Positions 41,701 to 54,200 are shown, counted from the first letter of the stretch. The stretch is 64,000 nt of DNA from Anthoceros angustus (GCA_010909165.1 VJWM01000179.1:372001-436000), one strand, 5' to 3'. The notes: generated by a model from the letters alone, not told the origin. Made by a program: numbers and translations.

Positions 41701-42820
41701 CTCTCCCTCCTTGAGGAGCTCGAAATGTCCCCATACATGGATCGGTATGGGGCGGCCAGATAAGGCTTCTCGCTCCTGCTTGCGGCCTCTGGCCCAGGCG
41801 AAGATAATCCAGTCCGCCCTCTTCCCCAGCGCATGCGGGAATACCAGATTATCACCAAGGTGATCCACCTTGGTGGTGAGTTCAATGGACAATGATCCGG
41901 GCTACTCGCCTTATCCGGGTCGGATATCAACCCGTTGGTGGTCCTGCGTCGAGCCCTCGCGCTTGCGGCCCTATCTTCCTTCGCCTTGAGGGGCTCGCTC
42001 CCCTTCTTCCTCCTTTGGGCGGTTGTAGGCGCCCTCGGGACCTCAAGGTCCATCGCCTGGGTCCTCCGGAGGTTCTTGGACCGCACCTCCCTGAGCCAGC
42101 ATCTTCGCGAACTCCGGACGGTGTGGTCAAGCGTCGAACCATGGAACACATCCAAATGCCACTCCTCACCAATTCCCGCTTCCTCGGCGGGCCCAAAGTC
42201 CGGATAGCGCGGGTCACAATGTTGCGCTCCACAGGTTCCATGGCTCCCAAACTTCCAGGCTTTTGGGTGCCATCGCCTTCTTCTCCCTTGTCTTGTGGCT
42301 TGGCCGGGCGGCACGTCGCCTCTTCGCGCGTTGCTCCAACTCAGCGGTGAGCCACGCTCGAAGGTGTCCCGAGATAGCGCCCGAGCGGGTTGCGGCGCAA
42401 GGCGAAATTGTCTCGGTGCGCGTGACCTTCCCCTTGACGCGCCGGGAGTAACGGCGGGCGGGCGCCTCTTCCTGTCATGGCGCAGTGCACGCGGCTTACT
42501 CGACCTTCGCCTCCGCTTACTCGGCCTTCGCGCGCGACTGCGCGCCTCGCGCGGCGGGCGTGAATACCTGCGGGCTCGGTCCTGCATGCCGTCCTCCACT
42601 CGGGGCGTCCCGTGGCGTCGCCTAATCCGTCCTCAGCTCAACTTCTAAGTTACTTTCCTGGCGTACTTATCTGTTTGACCGGAGTGGGTCGGACTTATCC
42701 GTTACCCGTGGCGTACGCATAGTGTGCGTTCCTCTCCGGTATACTCGAGTCGTCCGGTGCTATCCATTCCTCCTTTTCCGCCTTTATCCTTCTCCTAAAA
42801 AACAAACCCTACCTAACCCC
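38746..42820 (-). repeat. 3' LTR (left), ~4.1 kb
   Basis: Position 38,746 aligns with 49,030, directly after the primer-binding site. The inner edge is near 42,820 (AAAACAAACCCTACCTAAC). LTRs of 4 kb are unusually long. Minus frames of 120-300 codons run through it, for example 42,599-41,697 and 41,892-41,257, and peptides such as TKVDHLGDN and IPIHVWGH recur in the other LTR. A short LTR-borne coding segment cannot be excluded. Confidence 0.8.
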
Positions 42821-43441
42821 CGAAGTCCGTAGTCCACATACTCCCCTTCTCACATTGGCGTCTCGCCAACACAGTACTTTTCACCCGCCACCCGTTCACC
42901 CAGTGGGCGGTTCACCATCCAAGCGCGGTGAGCGGACCCATTGGGTATACCTTGCCACTTGGTAAGGTCCCATCCATCGTAGGTGGAGTTTACAGGAAGT
43001 GCATATGGCGGTCATCGTAAAGGGCCAAATCTCCCTCCTTCACATACTCACGATTCCGGCGCTGTCATGCCACGGCTTGCGTTGATTACATGCGATTGCA
43101 TTGTTGCGCCTCTTCCGACCCTCAGTATCTTTGAACAAACCCTAGCAAGCGCTCGGTTGGCTCTCTTCATCCGTTAAGCGCCTTTCCATCATGACTCGGT
43201 GTTGGCACCTCAAACTCTACCGGCATAACGGGTGAGTGCCCATAGACCGAATGTCTCGGAGTTCGTTGCGTGGTTACCTTCTCTGCGTCGAGCGCCCGCG
43301 GATGGCGGCTTTGTATCGATCGTGCGCATAGTTAAAAGCTTATTGAGGATGCGGCGGATAAGTCCTCTGGTCTTCAATCCGTTGGCCTTGGTTGTAGGGG
43401 GCGTTTCGATGTGTGATGCGAAAAGTCCGTCATTGCGGTTA

Positions 43442-43910
43442 TCACATCATTGAGGAAATGGGTTCCCCTAAACACCAGGACACCCATACCTTGTGATGAT
43501 GTTTCGTGAGGAATTTGGCCACCGTGCTTGAGTCCGTTCGGTAGCGAGCTTCACCCACAGTGCGATGTCGTTGCCACCAAGATGTACCGCTTTTGTGTGT
43601 GCCTGGGTTGGGCGTATAGGTCCAGCAGTCGATGCCCACTTCTCAAAAGGCGCTAGTGCTAGTATGGGCACTAACGGCCATTGTGTTGTGGTCGGCTTCC
43701 GATCCGACAAGCATCACACTTCTTCACAATTGGTGTGTTTCCCCATACATGGTGGGCCACGGTACCTCAAGATTTTCTTGGTGGTGACTGTATTGCATAA
43801 TGTCCACCTAGTCCTTCGTGCATCCCTTTATTACCACCTCCGTCTCACTTTGTTGGAGTACCTTCGTTCCACGTCGGCCACCTTAAAGATGCAATTATAC
43901 TAAAAGGCGG
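43442..43910 (-). pseudogene. Integrase core
   Basis: Two overlapping minus frames give KPTTTQWPLVPILALAPFEK, then WGIDCWTYTPNPGTHKSG (first Asp of the D,D-35-E core) and STVAKFLTKHHH / RYGCPGV (second half, TRYGCP motif). The frames alternate because of indels. It lies downstream of RT, confirming gypsy order. Confidence 0.7.
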
Positions 43911-44236
43911 CGTAGTGCACAAAGGCACCCTGGACCGGTTCGATTCGTTTGGTAGCTCCATCTCCCATAGGTACCGTTCCAACTCCATGAGGCCGCCCCT
44001 GCGTCGCTCCCTTCTCCCGCGTGGGTCCGCTGTTCCACTTAGGGTTTGTCCATTTGCTCCTCTACCTCCTCCTCTATCGCGCCACCAATTCCTCATCCGG
44101 GAAGGCGTCCTATCTGCGGGGGCTCCGTCTTTAATGGACAAGTCGGCGTTTTGGTGTTGCCGCCCTTGCCTAGTCTCCACCTCAAATGTGAACTCACTGT
44201 AGCAGAATCCACCTCGTTAAAGGACAAGTGCCTTGT

Positions 44237-45159
44237 TCACCAAAGTGCTTGGTAGTGATCAACATAGAACACAAACTCATTGGGCGAAGGTAGTGTGAAT
44301 TTCTTAGCCGTATACCATTCCAATGCCTCTCGCTCCGTAGTAGTGTACCTCCGTTCCGTCGTGGTCATCTTCGTAGTAGATTGGGTGATCCCTCCGTTTA
44401 TCATCTTTTGGTGAGCACTACTCGATGGCGGTGACACATCCACATACACATGGAATCGCTTTCCCGGTCCGGTCCTTTGTCTTGGGGCCAGACAGTGGTG
44501 CAGGTCTCGAATGCCGCCTCCCTTTACGGCGTCCGGTCCATTCTTCCTCCTTCTGAGTAGCTCGTTAGCGGCCCTTTGCAAAATCTTGGATGAAAGTAAC
44601 CCACCATGCCGGGAATCCCGTAACTCCTTCAAGTTCGTTGGCGGGTGAGGGATGGATGACTTTCACCTTGTCTTGGTCCACCTCTATCCCTCCCGACACC
44701 CGGTGTCCCAACAAGATTCCCTCTGTCATGCAGTAGCATTTCTCGGATGCGAGCACGTTGAGTCTCCTACAGTTCCAAACACTTCATGTCCAGCGTGTTT
44801 GTCCTCTCTCCGTGCACAGTCGTCCAGAACACCTCCATGAAGTCCCTCGGAATTCCGGAAGGCGTTGGTCACCATCCGCATAAATGATCCGGGTGCTCTG
44901 TCATCCGAAGGCACCGTTTGTAGGCAAGCGTCCCCACTCCGTGGTGAATGTTGTCTTATCGTCAGAACTCCCTTAGGTGCGGTGGTTGTGGAGTAGCCAT
45001 CAAGAAGGAGTAGGTACTCGTCGCCACCTTGTCGATTATATGTCCACAAAGGGCATGGGAAATGGTCCTTCTCGTGGCGGCGTTAAGCTTTCTCCGATCT
45101 GGCAGACGAATACATCTGCTTCTTGACGACAACAATGGCGCCACCCACTCCTTGTTCAC
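44237..45159 (-). pseudogene. Reverse transcriptase and RNase H
   Basis: Segments in order on the minus strand: EWVAP and RKLNAATRR (45,150-45,080), DEYLLLLDGYS (45,025-44,990), APGSFMRMVTNAF (44,890-44,850), VLDD in the YxDD catalytic position (44,830-44,815), CYCMTEGILLGHRVSGGIEV (44,740-44,680), FIQDFAKGR (44,590-44,565), then RNase-H-region TTTEREALEWYTAKKFTLPS and VFYVDHYQALW (44,330-44,237). This is a Ty3/gypsy-type RT. Several frameshifts separate the blocks. Confidence 0.8.
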
Positions 45160-45779
45160 GATTGGGAAGATGATGTCGCCTTCGGATACTTATCCGGGAC
45201 TTCCTTGACCTTGGCGAGTGCTTGGGATTGATTTATCTTGCCTAATCCGAGCAGGCACGCTCACGGCAGATCTATCGGTGTTACTTTGTTTGAATGCCCT
45301 TCATATCGTGACCTTGAAAGCGAACACCTCGCTGAATTCCCCAACAATTGTGAGGTCTTGTTTAACTCATGGCATACCCTTGCGGAATTTAGGAATTTCC
45401 AGGCGAACCTCCACGTCTTCCACATCGTCGGGTTGGCCGTCTCTCTTTCCCTCGCTTCGCTCAAAGCCATCATCCTCCATCGGTTCATCTTCACGCATTC
45501 CCCACTCTCGGAAGAGTTCGTCGAGGTGAAGGGTTACTTCTTGAGGTCCTCCTCATCCGTGGGTTCCCCTTTTTTCTCCCAGCGCGACTTCCACTTGGAA
45601 ACAAGCTGATCACCTCGCTCCAAAGTGTCCCTCCGGTAATCCATCTCCTTCTTGGACCACGAGATTTTGGGAAAGGGTAGTCCTCATTCGTATCCTCGCG
45701 CTCATCGTCCCCACTTGTCTTGACGGAGGTGTACCCTGTGGTGCTTGGTTTCACCACAGTGTGTCCTTACTCAGTGTAA

Positions 45780-46075
45780 TACCGTCCTTCCCTCACCTTG
45801 GATCCCGTCCAGCGGCAGTGTATTTCCTTCCTTCAGTGTAGTTTTGTCAGCGAGTCGGCCAGCTAGCGACCTCGTACCCCGAGGTCGCGGGTCGATGACG
45901 AAATCTAATGTATAGGGGCTCCGCTATGGTGGCTTGGACTCGGGACAACTCCCTGTGGCGCATGTCGCCATCACGAGGGTTTTGGTGGATGGCTCGAAGG
46001 TGAACCCGGCCGTCTTGCGGTGGCCTCGGTGATGAGGTTCACTCGACCCGTGTCGAGCACGTTTTAATACACACC
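45780..46075 (-). pseudogene. Retroelement aspartic protease
   Basis: The minus frame across 46,060-46,031 reads VLDTGRVNLI, the DTG active-site motif of retropepsins in its usual hydrophobic context. Downstream segments (FVIDPRPRGTRSLAG) are frameshifted. Confidence 0.55.
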
Positions 46076-46499
46076 CGCAATTTCACGAACCACTGGCGCC
46101 CGAGTCGTGAGATACTACCCTTACCTCCACGTTCTTGCCCTTAGGGCCAAGGGTTTATTGGTGTCTCCAATGGCCTCGGACTTCTGCCGATGCCGGGTTG
46201 TCTTTCGCCTAAGGGACACCAAGTGTTGTTGGTCCATCATCAAGTCGGCCACCTTGAAAGGCGTGGTGGCTCCTTTGCGTCAGCGTCGCCTTGACCTTCG
46301 GTGCTCGCCACACTCTGGTGGTCGGACCACTCAGGTCTGTCGGGTTCTTCTTGAAGCATCTCGGTCACTTCTCGGACCACATCCGGTGGGGCGGGTGTTG
46401 CCTTGGGTGAGTCCGCTTCTCGCGGGGTTTTTTCTTCTTGGCGGCTGCCGGTTAACTCGTCCTCTTTGGCGGGGCCTCCTTCAGTGTTCCGTCCTCCGT

Positions 46500-48100
46500 A
46501 TCCGTGGGACTATCCCATTTTCTTCCTCTTAAATGTCTCCTTCCTTCGCTCCTTTCGGCGACTCGGGTTGACACTTCTTCCGGTCTTCTCCTCCTTGTCT
46601 TGCCCGTACCCTCGTTCCAAGCTCCTCGGTGCCTCCTCCCACTCCATTGTGCGTCTTCAATTGTGGCGCCTTAGGGAGGGCGTGGTGTCGCGGCTCCCGG
46701 GGTGGCGCGTCCTCGGCGAGATTCGGACACAAGCTGCCATGTGCCCGCCTTACAATCTCCACAGGCGTTCAAAGTCCCGTTACCTTGCGGTGGGGTATGG
46801 GCAGCGTTGGAGTAGTGCGGGGTTCCCACAGTTCCAGACCACCGCCACGAGAATTCTGGAGGGGCTCCCATGCGTCTTGCGCCAGTCGATGCAGCGGATG
46901 GACCAGCCGTGGGGTACGTCAGGATCTGGTCCGGTGGTGCTTCTTGCACTTGGTATGCATCCTCCTTTGTTCCTCGGACTCTTCCCGTAGTCATACTCCA
47001 CGGTTCCGCAGTGCGGAGGCGTTGGCCTTGAATGCCCATGTTGGTGACACACGCACACCACAGATGAGTCCGGACCGTGGTGGCGCCTTCGCCGTTCTTT
47101 ATCCTTCACGGTTGATCGTCAACTCCTCCACCCTCTTCATTACCGTTCTAGATCTTCCCTCGGCCCGCTACTTCCTTCAAAGGAGGTGGGTCGAGGACCT
47201 CTTGCGGGCATCATGACCTCCTTCTTTTCCACCCTCACGACTCGGGCTTCTTCTTATTCTTGAGGTTCTTCTTCTTCCATGACATCCTCAGTTCTTCTTG
47301 AGTCCTCTTCCTCCTCCTCCGTGCTACCTCGGTCTCATCATCCTCCTCTTGGGGTTCTTCATCTTGATCCGACCCCGTTTCTTCTTCTTCTTCTTTCCTC
47401 CTGGAGGCGTCCTCGGCCGTCGTTGGTGCATCGATTCTTCATAGTTCTCCGCCGGACCGCCTTGCTCACATCCTTCTCTGCCAACAGCAGCACGTGCTTA
47501 GCCATTGGCTTGGATAAGCCAGCTGCGAACCAACGTCACTTTGCATGGTGTGTGTGGGTGTCGGTCCGGCGTAGAACCGTTCGATGTACGATCCCAACTT
47601 CTCCGTCTTGCCTCGCTTCAGGTTCTCGAGTTTGGACAAGACGTAGCCTTCTTGATCGATTCACGGAATCTTTCTAGAAGGCATCCTTCAATCTTGAAGG
47701 TTGCGGGGGCGTTACGGTGGCGGTACCCTCCCAGGTACCGTTGTCCCCGGGACCCCTTGGAGCAATTTGGATGGTGCGCATCGAACCTTCTCCGTTGAAG
47801 TTGCGCGACACGAAATCCTCCACGAAGGTTTGGCGTCTCTCTCCTTCTTACCTCCAAAGAGAATCGCTTGGTCGGCGTTGTTGCCATCTCGCGATCGGCA
47901 AGGGGTTGAGGAACCGCTCCCCGCGACTTGGTCTTCCTCCTCACGATCGACAACTCCACCACTTACCCGTTGGTGGTGTCCTCGCCTCGAGCTCGTCGTC
48001 TCTCACGTTACTGCGCTCGGGCGCTCGGCGATCTGGCGTCCGACTCTCTAATTCTCCTTAACTACCTCCGTCCTCACGCATCCACGCTTTTACGGGCGAT
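46500..48100 (-). pseudogene. gag-like region with CCHC zinc knuckle remnant
   Basis: Minus-strand frames are basic and Glu-rich. Near 46,725-46,765 they give CGDCKAG in one frame, shifting to AHGSLCPN in the next, which together match the C-x2-C-x4-H-x4-C spacing of a retroviral-type zinc knuckle broken by one indel. Upstream peptides include FRESIKKATSCPN (about 47,625-47,665). The gag start is not resolved. Confidence 0.5.
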
Positions 48101-49524
48101 TTCATTCCCGCAGCGCCAAAATGTGCGCGACTTTCGTGAGCGGTAGCGCACAATCCGTGTCGTTGTAGGAAGAGTCCGTTCCCAAAGGAATGATAGGCTC
48201 CGTTTGCGTTTGATTCTTCTCACTTGCTCGTTCGGTCACGCACACATTCATATTCGCTAACTACTAGCGTTCGCACGGGCCGGTATGGCCAAGCGTTTGA
48301 GACCCGTTCGCGTCCGTTCGTTCGTTCGTCCTCGCACCTCGTCATCCTCTCTCCACTCCCCACACTCTCTCGGAAAAGCTACCGCGGTCCGGACCTCCTC
48401 GTCGTTCGGGCCTCTCCGTCCGGGCTCTACGCCCTCCGAGTCCTCCGGCTCACCGCGTTCCGGTCCGTTCGGCCCGGCTGACTCGGGCGACCAGTCCCGA
48501 TCACCCTTCACCGCACACCACAACACGTTAGGTCGTCACGGGACCTGATCTCTCCGGGTCGTGCACCTTGACTCGGGACTCACGTTAGCAAGAAGGCATC
48601 CTTCAATCTTGAAGGTTGCGGCGTGCAGGGTGGTATTTCCTCCGATACCAGCAGGCAGCGTCCCGGGACCCCTTGGAGCAATTTGGATGAGCTGCGCATC
48701 CGAACCTTCTCCGTTGAAGTTTGCGCGACAAAATCCTCCACGAAGGTTTGATCTCTCTCCTTCTTACCTCCAAAGAGAATCGCTTGTCGGCGTTGTTGCC
48801 ATCGCGATCGGCAAGGGTGAGGAACCGCCCTTACCACCGCGACTTGGTGCTTCCTCCTCACGATCCAACTCCACCACGCTTACATTGGTGGTGTGTCGCC
48901 TCGAGCTCGTCGTCTCTCACGTGCTGCGCGGGCGCTCGGCGCCAACGTCCGACTCTCTCGATTCGTAACTACCTCCGTCCTCACGCATCCACGCTTTTAC
49001 GGGCGATTTCATTCCCGGCAGCGGCGCCAAAATGTGGCGCGACTTTCGAGCCGGTAGGTAGCGCACAATCCGTGTCGTTGTAGGAAGAGTCCGTTCCCAA
49101 AGGAATGATAGGCTCCGTTTGCGGCGTTTGATTCTTACCTCACTTGCGTCGTTCGGTCTCACGCACACATTCTCGCTAACTACTACAACGTTCACGGGCC
49201 GGTATGGCCAAGCGTTTAAGGACCCGTTCGTCCGTTCGTTCACGTTCGTCACTCGCACCTCTTCGTTCCTCTCTCCACTCACACACTATCGGTCTTAGAA
49301 GCAGCGGGTTACGATCGGACCTCCTCGTCGTTCGGGCCTCTCCGTCCGGGCTCTGCGCCCTCCGAGTCCCTCGGCTCACCTGCGTTCCGGTCCGTTCGGC
49401 GGCGCGGCTCAGGCGAGCACGGGTCCCGATCACCCTTCCTGCACACACACACCACGTTAGGTCGTCACGGGACCAGTCAATCTCCGGGTCGTGCGCTTTC
49501 GGTGACTCGGGACTCACGTTAGCA
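47676..49524. repeat. Tandem duplication spanning gag start, PBS and LTR edge, units 915 and 934 bp
   Basis: 47,676-48,590 is repeated as 48,591-49,524, with AGAAG at both edges and the junction. The extra unit leaves a second, truncated LTR edge (about 48,120-48,590) and a second PBS inside the element. Confidence 0.9.
49012..49029 (-). other. Primer-binding site, tRNA-Asp type
   Basis: The minus strand reads TGGCGCCGCTGCCGGGAA, immediately inside the 5' LTR. It is close to the TGGCGCCGTTGCCGGGGA site common in plant gypsy elements and attributed to tRNA-Asp. A degraded duplicate lies at 48,105-48,118. Confidence 0.8.
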
Positions 49525-52500
49525 AGAAGACACACAGTGCAGAGCGGCATCAACACCAAGAAGATGATTTATTGCGACCTCGGCCCTCTTATACTCGCCC
49601 AGTCGGCGTCTTTATTACACCCTATTACGGGCGGTGGCCATTTCGGTCCTAATCGGCCGCCTACCATCCTATTCCTCCTCCTATCTCCTTCGTCGGCGGT
49701 GGGTGGGAAGGTCCGGGTTCCGCCTCGGGATTGGTGGTCAATCTCCGGCATTGCGGCGCGCAATCGGATGATCGCGGGACCCCTTCCTCTTCCGGAATCA
49801 CAGCCGGGTTGGGCTCTGGCGGCGTCGGCGACCGCCGTTACCACGTCATCCTCCCTGGCCCCGTGGGTCCCCTCCGGTGGGGCCCATTGTCTGCTCCCCA
49901 GCGTAAGTCGAGGGGCTCCTCCTTCTGAGTCCGGACCTCGGGGTCGGTCTCGACTCGGTCGGAACCGAGTCTGCCTCTTGAGTCAGGTCTGCTGGGTCGG
50001 TCTCATCTCTGGGGTTCGGACCTCGGGGTCGAACTTATTCAGTCGGTCTCCCAACTCCGGACCCCTTACTGCGGACCTCTTCGCTGGGTCCTCATCCCTT
50101 CCCAGACCCTTGTCTTGGGTCGGTTGGTTCCTTCCCCCCAGGCCCCCTCTATCTTCCGGCGGTTCTGCGGACTTACAGGATTCGTTGTATGGCGCGTCTG
50201 CTCCTCTTGATGCTCTCTCCCCCTCGTCTCTAAGCAGGGCCACTAGGGTCCCGTCTTGTCCCCGTGCCCTTCATCCCCCGGGCCTTCCAGGGGTCGTGCA
50301 GTGGCGGGGGCTTGAGGAGCTCGGTGTGGTAATAGGCAAAGTCCAGATCAACTTGGTGCCTCTTCCATGTGCGGGCACCGATACTCCCCGCCATTGGTGC
50401 TCGGTGGGCGTCTTTGCCCGGCTTGTTGGACCACCTCCCCTGAGTTTTGGTGGGCCGGGCTCTCACGCGAGGCTCGTGCCTCGGTCACCTCCTGCGGCCT
50501 TGTTGCTCCACTCGCTGCTCCTCCGTCGTTTCGCTCGCGCTTACCGCCATAGCGCGGCGTTCCCCGCCTTCTCAAGCGGACCAGCGGCTTCTTTTCCGTC
50601 CGGTGCTCTCGCTCCTCCGTTCATTACGGCGTTAACTCCGCCATCTCCCTCTCCCGGTGAACGCTCTGCCCGTGCGGGCTCGCCAGTCCTTCTCCATTTG
50701 GCGTCTGCTCCTGTTCCGCCCGTCTCCTCCGTCCAGCAGTGGGCCGCTCTATTTCTGTTCGTGATCGCGATCACGCCCTGACTACCATTCCTCTCGGTGG
50801 TAGTTTGGGTTGACTCAAGGTCTCCTTGCGGTCTTCCATCTCACTGGCTCCACCTCCGCGGTGAGGCGGAGATCCTCCATCTCCTTGCGCGCCCTCCTCG
50901 GCATGGGCGCCCTTTTGCTCCGCCTCCATCTTGAGTTAGTGGCTATCCTGTCTCCCTCCACGGTTCCGATCACGATAGTGATCCCGGTCGATCTTAGCCT
51001 CCCTCTTCCTGCTTCGCCCATTTGGCGGCTGGTCGGTCAGGCGCCTCCGGGATCCGAGCCTTCTGCTTGGGCCTCCTCGCCTCCTGCGCTCCCTCACTGC
51101 GGAGGTCTTGCCGTGCTTGGGCCTCCAGCTGCTTGTTGCTCACCCGGTGAAGGAATTTGTCGATCTGTCGGATGGACGGACTTCCCTCTCGGCCTCCTGC
51201 GTTTCCCTTCCTCGATCGGCGAGGCTTGGCCTTCCTCCTTGCCTCCTGGGCCCCCTCAGCTGCTCACGGAGGTACCATCGCCTCGGGTGGCTTCTACCTC
51301 AGGTCTTCTCGGCCATCCGAGACCCCAAAGCATCGTCCATGGCGGTAGCGGACCCAGTGTTTCTTCCACGGCCGCCAGTGAGGCTCCCACAAAGTCCGTA
51401 GTGGGAGGCGGGCATTTCTGATCCGCAAGGACCTCCATACCATGATCCGGAGTAAGTCGGTGGGTTCTCGGACCTAATCGGGACCCTTAGGTCACGAGTC
51501 TTTGGTCAGCTTCACCCTCCTTGGCCCTCTTGGCATGAGTTCTTTGCCCTCTTTCACAGGGCTCGGAGGAGGTGAGAGTCAGGAGCAAGCCCTTTTGCCC
51601 CTTCACAGGGGCAGGCTCCGGTGCAGTGCTGCCCGGTGACCTCCCACTCCTTGCGTCCTTCGCCCTCCTTCGCCTCTTGACTTCTTGCCACTCAGGTGGC
51701 GGGGGTAGAATCTTGCACCGTCGAGTCTTTGCGTTGGTGGCATCTTGCGCCTCTTGGTTCCCTGAGTCGGGGCTCTGGTGTTCTGGTGGGCCGGGCTGTG
51801 GGGCCGCTCCTGTTCTCCTCTGCTTGGTGCTCGGAGGCACCGAGGAAGGCGATTTCCTTCCCATACTTCCACAGGTGGTGAGGGGTCCGTTCACGTATGG
51901 AGTCGGAATCCTCGATCGTCCTCCTCCGGGTCAGTTTGGCCTTGAGGTGGCCTCCCCCTCGGCGCCCTTGCGCTCCACTTGGCGGGGCCTCGGCCCCGGG
52001 CGCCGCTCACTCTCCCTCCTTGAGGCTCATGTCCCCATACATGGATCGGTATGGGGCGGCCAGTGGCGAGGCTTCGCTCCTGAGCTTGCGCCTCCCAGGC
52101 GCCGGGCGAAGATAATCCTTCCCGATCCGCCCTCTTCCCCTTGGCGCATGCGGGGAATACCAACAGTTATCACCAAGGTGATCCACCTTGGTGGCGAGTT
52201 CAATGGACAATGATCGGGCTACGCCCCCTTACGGTATCCGGCGGTCGGATATCAACCACCGTTGGTGGTCGCTGCGTTCGAGCCTCGCATCGCGGTGCGG
52301 CCCTATCTTCCCCCGCCTTGAGGGGCTCGGCACCACGCCCCTTCTTCCTCCTTTGGGCGGTTGTAGGCCTCGGACCTCAAGGTCCATCGCCTCGGGTCCT
52401 CCGGAGGTTCTTGGACCGAACCTCCTTGTTGGCCGCCACATCTTTGGGCGAACTCCGGACGGTGTGTTGTCAGCGTCGACGACAGGAACACATCCGGTGC

Positions 52501-53197
52501 CACTCCTCGACTAATTCCCGCTTCCTCCGGCCGGGCCCAAAGTCCGGATAGCGCGGGTCACAATGTTGCGCTCTAGGTTCCATGGCTCCCAAACCTTCGC
52601 GAGCTTTTGGGTGCCATCGTCTCCCTTGTAGGCTGGCAGCCGGGAGGCACGTCGCCCTCCTCGCGTTGTTTGCTCCAACCCCAGCGGTGAGCCACGCTCG
52701 AAGGTGCTTGGCGCTCAAAGAGATAGCGCCCGAGCGGGTTGCGGGCGCAAGGTGTGGTGTCTCGGTGCTGAAGCCTTCCCTTGACGCGCCTTTGAAATGC
52801 GGGAAGGCGCCTCTTCCACATTAGCGAGTGCATGGCTTTTACGACCGCGCTCGCTTACTGCGGCCTTGCGCCTACGCCCGCCGATCGCGGGCGTGAATAC
52901 ACCTGCTGCGGCCCTGGCAGGTACGGTCTGGCTGCATGCCGACCTCCACTCGGGGCCGTCCACGTGGCGCCGCCTGTCATCCTCACGACTCAACTTCTAA
53001 GTTACTTTCCTGGCGTACTTATCTGTTTGACCGGGTGGGGTCGGACTTATCCGTTAGCGTAGTCGGTGCACCGCCATAGTGGGTCGAGTCGTTGCCCTCA
53101 GTCCGGGGTATACTCCGGTCGGTCAGTGCTATCCGCTTATTCCTCCTTTTTCATTGATCCTCCGATCCTCTGAAAAAACAAAACCCTACTTATTCCA
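49030..53197 (-). repeat. 5' LTR (right), ~4.2 kb
   Basis: Direct repeat of the left LTR, with many short deletions between the two. The outer edge TTATTCCA|AAGGG gives a TG start on the minus strand (TGGAATAAG). Insertion age cannot be judged by eye because indels dominate. Confidence 0.8.
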
Positions 53198-53289
53198 AAG
53201 GGAAGTCAAGTAGCCCAGCGTGAATTTGTATGTTCGGGTTGGAAGATGCATATCTACGGTCTTGTTGAGCGCAATCTATCAAGATCCAT

Positions 53290-53645
53290 AGGCGAAAATG
53301 TCTTACAAGAACACTACTTGGGCTTGAAGCTTTTGCACAAGGAGAGGTGGCATTTGTGGAGGATGAAGATGATAATGCGTTTGGGCCATCAGATGAAGAA
53401 GATGGGCCGGTCCCAGATATTTTGAGCCATTCAGATGATGGGGCATCTGAGCAGGAAGATGGTGAAGGCATGGTGTGGAATGGGGTTTTTGCATCCAAAG
53501 ACGCAAAGAGGCCACATTACCCTCTATGTCGTTATAGTCCTAGGATTCGATCCCAAGGGAATGGTTTTGTGTCAAGATGTTCTAAAACTATGGATTCTAG
53601 TCCTCCTACAATGGTTCCTACCCTACAAATCAACTACCATCAACC
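53290..53645 (+). CDS. Acidic open frame preceding a minisatellite
   Basis: The frame around EVAFVEDEDDNAFGPSDEED (53,347 onward from an internal Met) and SDDGASEQEDGEGMVWNGVF is strongly acidic and looks coding until about 53,520. It then runs through QINYHQPVV into the palindromic repeat. Not recognised. It may be an acidic tail or linker from a transposon gene. Confidence 0.35.
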
Positions 53646-53655
53646 CGTGGTAAGG

Positions 53656-53895
53656 CCACCACCGTGGTGGCTCCACCACCGTGGTGGCTCCACCACCGTG
53701 GTGGCTCCACCACCGTGGTGGCTGCTTCCATGACGGTGGCGGCTCCACCACCGTGGTGGCTCCACCACCGTGGTGGCTCCACCACCGTGGTGGCTCCACC
53801 ACCGTGGTGGCTCCACCACCGTGGTGGCTCCACCACCATGGTGGCTGCTTCCATGACGGTGGCGGCTCCACCACCGTGGTGGCTCCACCACCACA
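53656..53895. repeat. Palindromic minisatellite CCACCACCGTGGTGGCT
   Basis: About fourteen 17-bp units, each nearly self-complementary. A variant (CTGCTTCCATGACGGTGGCG) occurs after units 4 and ~11, giving a higher-order pattern. A six-unit relative lies at 55,048-55,143 with the same variant. All six frames are open over long distances for compositional reasons. Confidence 0.9.
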
Positions 53896-54200
53896 GACCC
53901 TCCTTGGGCCACAGACCCCTCCTTGGGCCACAGACCCTCCTTGGGCCACAGACCCTCCTTGGGCCACAGACCCCTCCTTGGGCCACGGACCCCCACAGGC
54001 CACAGACCCCTCCTTGGGCCACAGACCCCTCCTTGGGCCACAGACCTCACACCACCTCACAAGATGTTCCACAGATCCTCCTCTCTCGGGCCACCAGACC
54101 TCTCTTGGGCCACAGACCCTCCTTGGGCCACCAGACCCCTCCTTGGGCCACCAGACCTCCTTGGGCCACACTCCTCCTTGGGCCACACAGACCCTCCTTG
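53896..54200. repeat. Minisatellite ACAGACCCCTCCTTGGGCC
   Basis: About fifteen units of 18-20 bp abut the preceding array, with TTGGGCCACAGACC phasing, and one interruption near 54,045-54,105. Frames of over 190 codons here are artefacts. Confidence 0.9.

Larger units (their letters stand above)
38746..53197 (-). mobile_element. 14.4-kb Ty3/gypsy LTR retrotransposon
   Basis: Two direct repeats of about 4.1 kb (38,746-~42,820 and 49,030-53,197) flank an interior with, on the minus strand, a primer-binding site, gag-like zinc-knuckle sequence, protease, reverse transcriptase, RNase H and integrase, in that order. RT before integrase is the Ty3/gypsy arrangement. AAGGG lies immediately outside both ends (38,741-38,745 and 53,198-53,202), a 5-bp target duplication. 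All reading frames carry indels, so the copy is defective. Internal 0.9-kb tandem duplication at 47,676-49,524. Confidence 0.85.

Noticed and set aside
39716-42648. Several + strand frames in the left LTR
   Set aside because: They run antisense to the retrotransposon in GC-rich DNA and lack motifs; shadows of the minus-strand composition.
42841-42853. Polypurine tract of the retrotransposon (minus strand GTGAGAAGGGGAG)
   Set aside because: Purine-rich, but about 20 bp from the inferred LTR edge, and a competing GGGGGTTAGG lies nearer; not safe to call.
49204-50781. 525-codon + strand frame, the longest in the window
   Set aside because: It is antisense within the 5' LTR, Pro/Ser/Arg-rich and not conserved as an open frame in the left LTR.
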